From Phallus indusiatus (Eukaryota > Basidiomycota > Agaricomycetes > Phallales > Phallaceae), in NCBI GenBank assembly GCA_027605045.1, contig JAQFWX010000010.1, positions 438,879 through 502,878 of the forward strand: a stretch of 64,000 bases of DNA, given 5' to 3'. This document shows, in pieces, positions 59,139-64,000 of this stretch. The position numbers and the translations under genes were made by a program. Position 1 is the first letter of the stretch. Each line of letters begins with the position of its first letter. Below the pieces are notes generated by a model. It was given only the letters and a program-made list of their open reading frames with translations. It made no database searches and was not told the DNA's origin.

Positions 59139-59277
59139 AATGGATAATGGGAGGTTAAGAGTTGAAAAGAGAATTAAAGCTCCGAAACAGAAGAATGTTT
59201 TTGATAAAATGAAAGGCGCGAAACTTCTCCAGAATCGTTATTCTTTTATTCTTTATTGTTCTCCAAATGTTTCTTGA

Positions 59278-59934
59278 TCAGGTTCGTTCTAGGAGGCCAG
59301 AACAAACACGTCGAAGTGTGCGAAGGGTTTGCTGATATCGGGGAGGTCGTATGGTCATTTCGGAGGAAGTAGGGGATTGAGGGGGTGAAGGATCATGAAA
59401 TAGAGGGTTTAGAGGTTCTTTCGGGATAGGATTGGGTGATCGATAAAATCCTAAGGCAGGTTGATGATTACATGCTATTAGGATCCATCGGCTGGGAACA
59501 TCCAGGACCATAATCATGTAATCCAATCCAACTTGTGCTGTTAGCCAAACACGATATGAATCTTGTAGAGCTGATTCTGGAGTTGAATAAACATGAGTGA
59601 CTGTGAACCATCTTAATTCTTTTTCGATGTAAACTTCCTTTCCGAAAGCCAAAAAGGGGTGTACGATATCTGAACTTCTACACTTAGCGATAGTTCGAGG
59701 AACCTTGTGCGAGTAGACTGGGAGTAATGTCTTTGGGTCGATCTCGAGAATAGGAGTGGGTGAATAATATGTGAATAAAGTCATCTTGATATCCAGATCA
59801 TGAGTGCGAGGACTATCGTGAGAATAACGAAAGATTGGGGGTGAAACATCTTCTTCTGGGGAAGGTTCTCGAGAAATAGGAGTAGGAGAAGGGTGTTTGA
59901 AAGAAATGGAGGAAGAGAGTCGAAGATTGAACAT
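59278..59934 (-). CDS. Unknown proline-rich protein of the insertion, ORF 1
   Basis: 218 residues from the ATG at 59932-59934. The N-terminus is Ser/Pro-rich (SFKHPSPTPISREPSPEE). The core holds GKEVYIEKELRWFTVTHVYS and then DYMIMVLDVPSRWILIACN, which parallels HNYVLFLDAPFDVF of ORF 2. The C-terminus is basic (RYQQTLRTLRRV). It lies 139 bp upstream of ORF 2 on the same strand, so the two could be co-transcribed or be exons of one gene. The intact frames suggest recent or selected coding. The function is unknown. Confidence 0.5.
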   Translation of the reverse strand: MFNLRLSSSISFKHPSPTPISREPSPEEDVSPPIFRYSHDSPRTHDLDIKMTLFTYYSPTPILEIDPKTLLPVYSHKVPRTIAKCRSSDIVHPFLAFGKEVYIEKELRWFTVTHVYSTPESALQDSYRVWLTAQVGLDYMIMVLDVPSRWILIACNHQPALGFYRSPNPIPKEPLNPLFHDPSPPQSPTSSEMTIRPPRYQQTLRTLRRVCSGLLERT

Positions 59935-60073
59935 TTTATTGTTTTGTTGATTTGGGTAAACTGGGGGTGTCAAATGAGCTGGAAGTGAGTAGTTCAGGAA
60001 GATAGGATTTTGAATGTCCGCTTTTAGCTGAGCAACCTAAATTACCAAAAAGGGAAGATTTTGGTGCGCGACA

Positions 60074-63000
60074 ACGAGTCTGACGCGGTTGGTGACTATA
60101 TCGATACCGAGATAGCCACGCGACTGGTGAACCAGTCGCGAAATGGAGCACCCCCACGAGAGGATGCTGAAGTGGTCGCCCAAGCTGCCCTCGAATACCA
60201 GAGGATAGCAGGGCTACTCTCCGACAGAGCAATCCGTACACATGCACGGGCTGTGGAGGCAGCCACTAACGCACTCGAGGAAGCTGTAGCAGGCTCCCTC
60301 GAGACTGACACCCCAAACGAGCAGCAACTGCGGATCATTCAAGATAGAATCCGCATCGCGAGGGATGCGCGCATGAACGCGGTCCACCATGCTCGTGTGT
60401 TTGAAGGTGGCTATAATGCCATCACTGGCGATAGGATCCCATCGCCAGATCCAGCCACAAGCTCTAGTCGTCCAGACGACAGAGCACCACCGCCTGGCAG
60501 ACAACTGCCAAGGCAAAGTGCCGAGCCCAATGGGCAGAGGCAAGCATCTGCTAACCCAGCAGAAGCACCACATATCGATCCATATGATGGATACGCTCGT
60601 CGACCACAGTATGGCGAGGATCTCTGCGCCACACCGTTCGATGAAGAACGTGCTGAAAGATTTGATCCTTTCAGCGACGACGCCCCAGTACTCGAGGGCG
60701 TCATAGCCATGGTTCAAGAAGCCCTGATTGCAAACAGGGATATGATGCCAGGCAACTCGCCTCTTGCGAAAGCAGGAGCGAAGATAGGGCTCCCGCCCAC
60801 ATATAGCGGCTCATCCAGAGCCGAAGACTTCGACAACTTTGTGTCGGGTCTGTTACGCTGGCTACGCGTAAACCATCTGCTTGGAGAAGTCAGCCAAGCA
60901 GAGCAAATATCCTTTCTAGGCATGCGCCTAGAAGGGTTGGCCCAAGAATGGTTTACTCAAAACGTGGAGAGAGGCGTTCGCCCCCTCCACGAGTGGACCC
61001 TAGTCCCCGCACTGCGGAGATTATATGATCGTTTCCTGCCACCCCACTCTAGAAGTGAGGTAGCGATTCAATTTGAACGCGAGCGGCAGGGGTCGCACTC
61101 TGTACACGAGTACATGAGCGCGCTGCTCACGCTAGCCAACAGACTAGCGCACCCTCCTGATGACTACACATTCAGGAGGAGGTTCCTTGATGGACTGAAC
61201 CACAGCCTCGCCACTGAAGTAGCATTCAGAGGCGGCAATCCCGAGCAGATGACTGCTAAGGAACTACTTCTACTGACAATTCAAGTAGAAGAGGCGTTCA
61301 AGAAACGCCGCTCGGTAGCGGCGTCTCAAGGAAGCACTACCCGCCCAGCAGGTAGCAGTAGCAGCCACAACAACTTGGTGAGGCAAGCGCATACCAACAA
61401 TATGCGCTTGAACCAGAGGAACCACGGTTCCTCCACGCGTCCTCACGAGACATGTACAAATGGTAACTCCCCACTGGGGAACCGCCCCTCGAGTTCGTCA
61501 AACTCGAGGAACCATAGCTCGCAGACCACTAGGACTGCCCCAACTAGTACGAACAATCGTACTAGCACTACCCCTCCCACGTGTTTCAACTGTGGGCAGG
61601 TGGGACACTACAGAAATGCGTGCCCCAGACTGAGACAGGTACGAGCCAATGTGGGTCGTATCGAAGAGGTTGAAGAGACCTCTGGCGAGACAGCGAACGA
61701 TGTCCCGCAGGAGAACGTGGAAGACCCCACAGCTGAACAAGCTGTGGAGGAAGAGGTGGCCCAAGACGAGCCCACCAACGACCCCGTCGAAGACGACGAG
61801 GGTATTCAATACCAATGGGACGATGATGACAATGGTCCCAGTGCGTATATGCTCCTCACCATTGACGATGAGTATGAGGAACGTAGACTGCACTTCGCAG
61901 TCAACAAGTCATCCTTATTGGATGATGAATACTCCTCGCTCGCTACGAGCAAGGAACCACTCTATGACCATACGGCTAGAGTGAGCTCTCGTGCCCCGAC
62001 ACGGGACAGAAATGCATCGAAGCCCATTGAGGGTTTCTGGCCAGTCAATGGCCAATTGGCCCACTGCCTAGTCAACAGTGGATGCCAGGGGATGATCATG
62101 TCCCCTCATTTCTCTCTTGCCACCGGAGCAAGAACCTTCAAGCTCGACAAACCTGTCGTGCTACAGCTGGCCGTTAAGGGCAGCAAGTCTTCCATCCAGT
62201 ATGGAACGTACACCCACATCCAATTCGGAGGCATCGATGTCCAAGAGTACTTCAACATCGTCAACATCGATCACTATGATGTGATCATTGGCGTCCCATT
62301 CCTGAGACGCTATAACATCTGCCTGGACTTCAGCAGAGGTACAATCACCCGCGACGGCGAGGTGATTGACACCAATCACCATGTGATTGGACACGCTCCT
62401 GAAACAGGAGCGATGGTGCTAGCCAGCACCCAACATTCCAGCTCCTCCGTCCCTGCGATGACGGAAGAGAATATCCCAGCACTCATCGAGTACTGGAAGA
62501 ACAAGTACAGTGACCTTTTCGGTCCTGTCCCTTCCCGACTTCCCCCATTTCGGGAAGTGAATCATCAGATTCCTCTTATTGAACCCAATAAGAAGATCCG
62601 GTATCACCTTCCCAGGTGCCCGGATGCGCTCAAAGCGCTACTCGCTGAGAAGATTCAGCGATACGTAGCTGCAGGTTGGTGGGAACCAACTGTAGCTACA
62701 CAGGCAATCCCTATGCTTTGCTTGCAGAAACGAGCCGTAGTCTTAGCACTACGGACCGTGTTCGATCTGCGTCTGCAGAACAAGAACACAGAGAAGGACG
62801 TAACGCCCTTCCCTGATCAGGAAACCATTCGCCAGAACGTGGTGAGACACAAATACAGATCAAAAATTGATCTGACTGAGGCGTACGAGCAAGTACGCAT
62901 AGTCCCAGAGGACGTCCACAAGACGACCTTTGCCACCATCTATGGCACTTTCAAGAGCCATGTCATGCAGCAAGGAGACTGCAATGCCCCATCGACGTTT

Positions 63001-64000
63001 CAACATCTGATGACCCATATATTTAGGGACTGCATCGGTCGTTCGACGGATGCATACATAGACGACGTGTTCGTCTATTCAAACACAATAGATCTGCATC
63101 AGCAGCATCTAGAGAATGCCTTCTCGTGGTTGCGAGAAGCACAACTTTACCTAAGTAGTCGTAAAGTTGACTTGTACTCTAAGCGACTGGAGTGCTTAGG
63201 CCACATCATCGACGATGATGGCATCCATCCCGATCACGAGAAGATGGACAAAATACGTGAGTGGAGAACTCCACGCACGTATAACGATGTCCAGAAATTT
63301 CTGGGCCTCGTACAATACGTTGCGGCATACCTACCAGGGGTAGCCGCATACACTACACCACTATCAGGGTGTACGTACAACAACAGACCATTCGTATGGA
63401 CGCCGTTGTTGAACAAGTGCTTTGATTCAATCAAAGCACTCACGCGAAAGGCTCCTATCTTGAAGCCTATTAACGTGGACGACCCAGATCCAATTTGGGT
63501 CGTAACCGACGGCTCCAAATGTGGCATCGGTGCCTATTATGGGCAAGGGCCTACATGGCAAACATGTAGGCCAGCAGGGTTTCTCTCAAAGAAGTTCACC
63601 CCTGCTCAATACAACTACCGCACCCATGAGCATGAGCTCATCGCGGTACTTGAAGCCTTCCTTAAGTGGGAAGACAAACTACTAGGGCGTAGATTCACCC
63701 TAGTAACGGACAACGAGGCCATGGTCCACTTCAAGACCCAGCCTCGCATGTCACCACGCCAAGCACGGTGGTATGAATACCTGTCTCGTTTTGATTACGA
63801 GACAATTCATGTCAAGGGCGTCACTAACAACGTCGCCGATGGCCTCTCTCGTTATTACGAAGAGGACACTCCGGATGAGGTTCACCCTCCGGAGGTATAC
63901 GTCAATGCTGACGTTAGACTTGATCCTGAAGGGGATCATCTTCCCATCGAAAGAAGGGATGAAGTGAGAGTGAACATTATTACACGTTCACGAGTACGAG
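60074..64000 (+). CDS. Gag-Pol polyprotein, C-terminal part, incomplete
   Basis: One frame is open from the insertion to the window end with no stop. The Gag core is around 60780-61320 (KIGLPPTYSGSSRAEDF, LEGLAQEWF, YDRFLPPHSRSEVA, QFERERQGSHSVHEYMSALL). The CCHC knuckle is CFNCGQVGHYRNACPR near 61582. The protease region near 62060 reads HCLVNSGCQGMIMS, then YDVIIGVPFLRRYNI. The RT has KIDLTEAYEQVRI (about 62866), TFATIYGTFKSHVM and the catalytic YIDDVFVYS (about 63055). RNase H has VVTDGSKCGIGAYYG (about 63500), THEHELIAVLEAFLKWE and LVTDNEA, then HVKGVTNNVADGLSRY. Gag and Pol are in one frame with no shift or stop between them. The protease Asp is replaced by Asn, so this copy may be inactive. 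Integrase is outside the window. Confidence 0.85.

Larger units (their letters stand above)
57586..60073. mobile_element. 2,488-bp TG...CA insertion in gag with two antisense ORFs
   Basis: It starts TGTAACGATCCG and ends GGTGCGCGACA, the TGT...ACA ends of LTR-type elements. ACGA is duplicated at 57582-57585 and 60074-60077. Omitting the insert and one ACGA copy leaves the gag frame perfectly continuous. I see no internal LTR pair, so it may be one very long LTR, or a non-autonomous element of another kind. It carries two ORFs on the minus strand and lacks the hairpin density of its host element. Confidence 0.8.
55800..64000 (+). mobile_element. Ty3-type LTR retrotransposon, runs off the window
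   Basis: The left end TGTAACGGATTTGGG at 55800 follows the broken gene directly. A non-coding leader/LTR is followed by gag from 56693, CCHC zinc knuckle, protease, reverse transcriptase and RNase H. The order protease-RT-RNase H and the chromovirus-like Gag start MAPTTRSQ point to Ty3. Integrase and the 3' LTR lie outside. The copy is damaged: a TGA in gag (57077-57079), a 2,488-bp insertion in gag, and a changed protease active site. The whole element is dense in short inverted repeats. Confidence 0.85.

Noticed and set aside
57586..60073. Insertion considered as an intron of gag
   Set aside because: Ends are TG...CA with a 4-bp duplication, not GT-AG, and it carries its own ORFs.
60214..60717. 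Minus-strand ORFs opposite gag
   Set aside because: They are antisense shadows of the gag frame, which has clear Gag motifs.

Overview
The window looks like nuclear DNA of a mushroom-forming basidiomycete (Agaricomycetes). The reasons are the many 50-65 bp GT-AG introns, several large DUF6535 membrane-protein genes, F-box/LRR-type genes, and a Ty3-type retroelement whose Gag begins MAPTTRSQ. I cannot name the genus. Coding sequence is sparse, and much of the DNA between genes is AT-rich with no recognisable content.

Layout. 1-5.2 kb holds three tandem relatives of an unrecognised charged coiled-coil family; the middle copy is broken. 5.5-11.9 kb holds two paralogous two-exon F-box-like genes on the minus strand. 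12.5-14.2 kb is a decayed copy of a locus whose better copy lies at 23.0-25.6 kb: a Pil1/BAR-like remnant followed by a transglutaminase-like gene. 15.0-45.9 kb carries five DUF6535 relatives. Copy A (plus strand) is split by a 586-bp inverted-repeat element. Copy B (minus) has a frameshift at a G7 run. Copy C is a 5' fragment. Copies D and E are intact five-exon genes. 48.0-49.7 kb is a third F-box-like gene, and 51.7-52.3 kb a small three-exon gene found only by splicing.

The last 10.5 kb is a nest of mobile elements. A hAT-like terminus starts near 53.45 kb. The gene behind it is interrupted by two solo LTRs, each with a 5-bp target duplication, and then by a Ty3-type retrotransposon that runs off the window. 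That retrotransposon is itself split in gag by a 2,488-bp TG...CA insertion with a 4-bp target duplication and two antisense ORFs. Removing each insertion with one target copy restores reading frame, which is the main support for these calls.

The most unusual signal is in the Ty3 element. From its leader through gag and pol it is packed with short, near-perfect inverted repeats (stems mostly 6-11 bp, loops often 3-8 nt). The pattern is not evident in the 2.5-kb insertion. The second notable system is the 586-bp element in DUF6535 copy A. It has two identical 154-bp arms and, inside them, two tRNA-like units with A and B boxes that read outward into the arms, each ending in a run of T.

All functions are read by eye from protein motifs. 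No database search was run.
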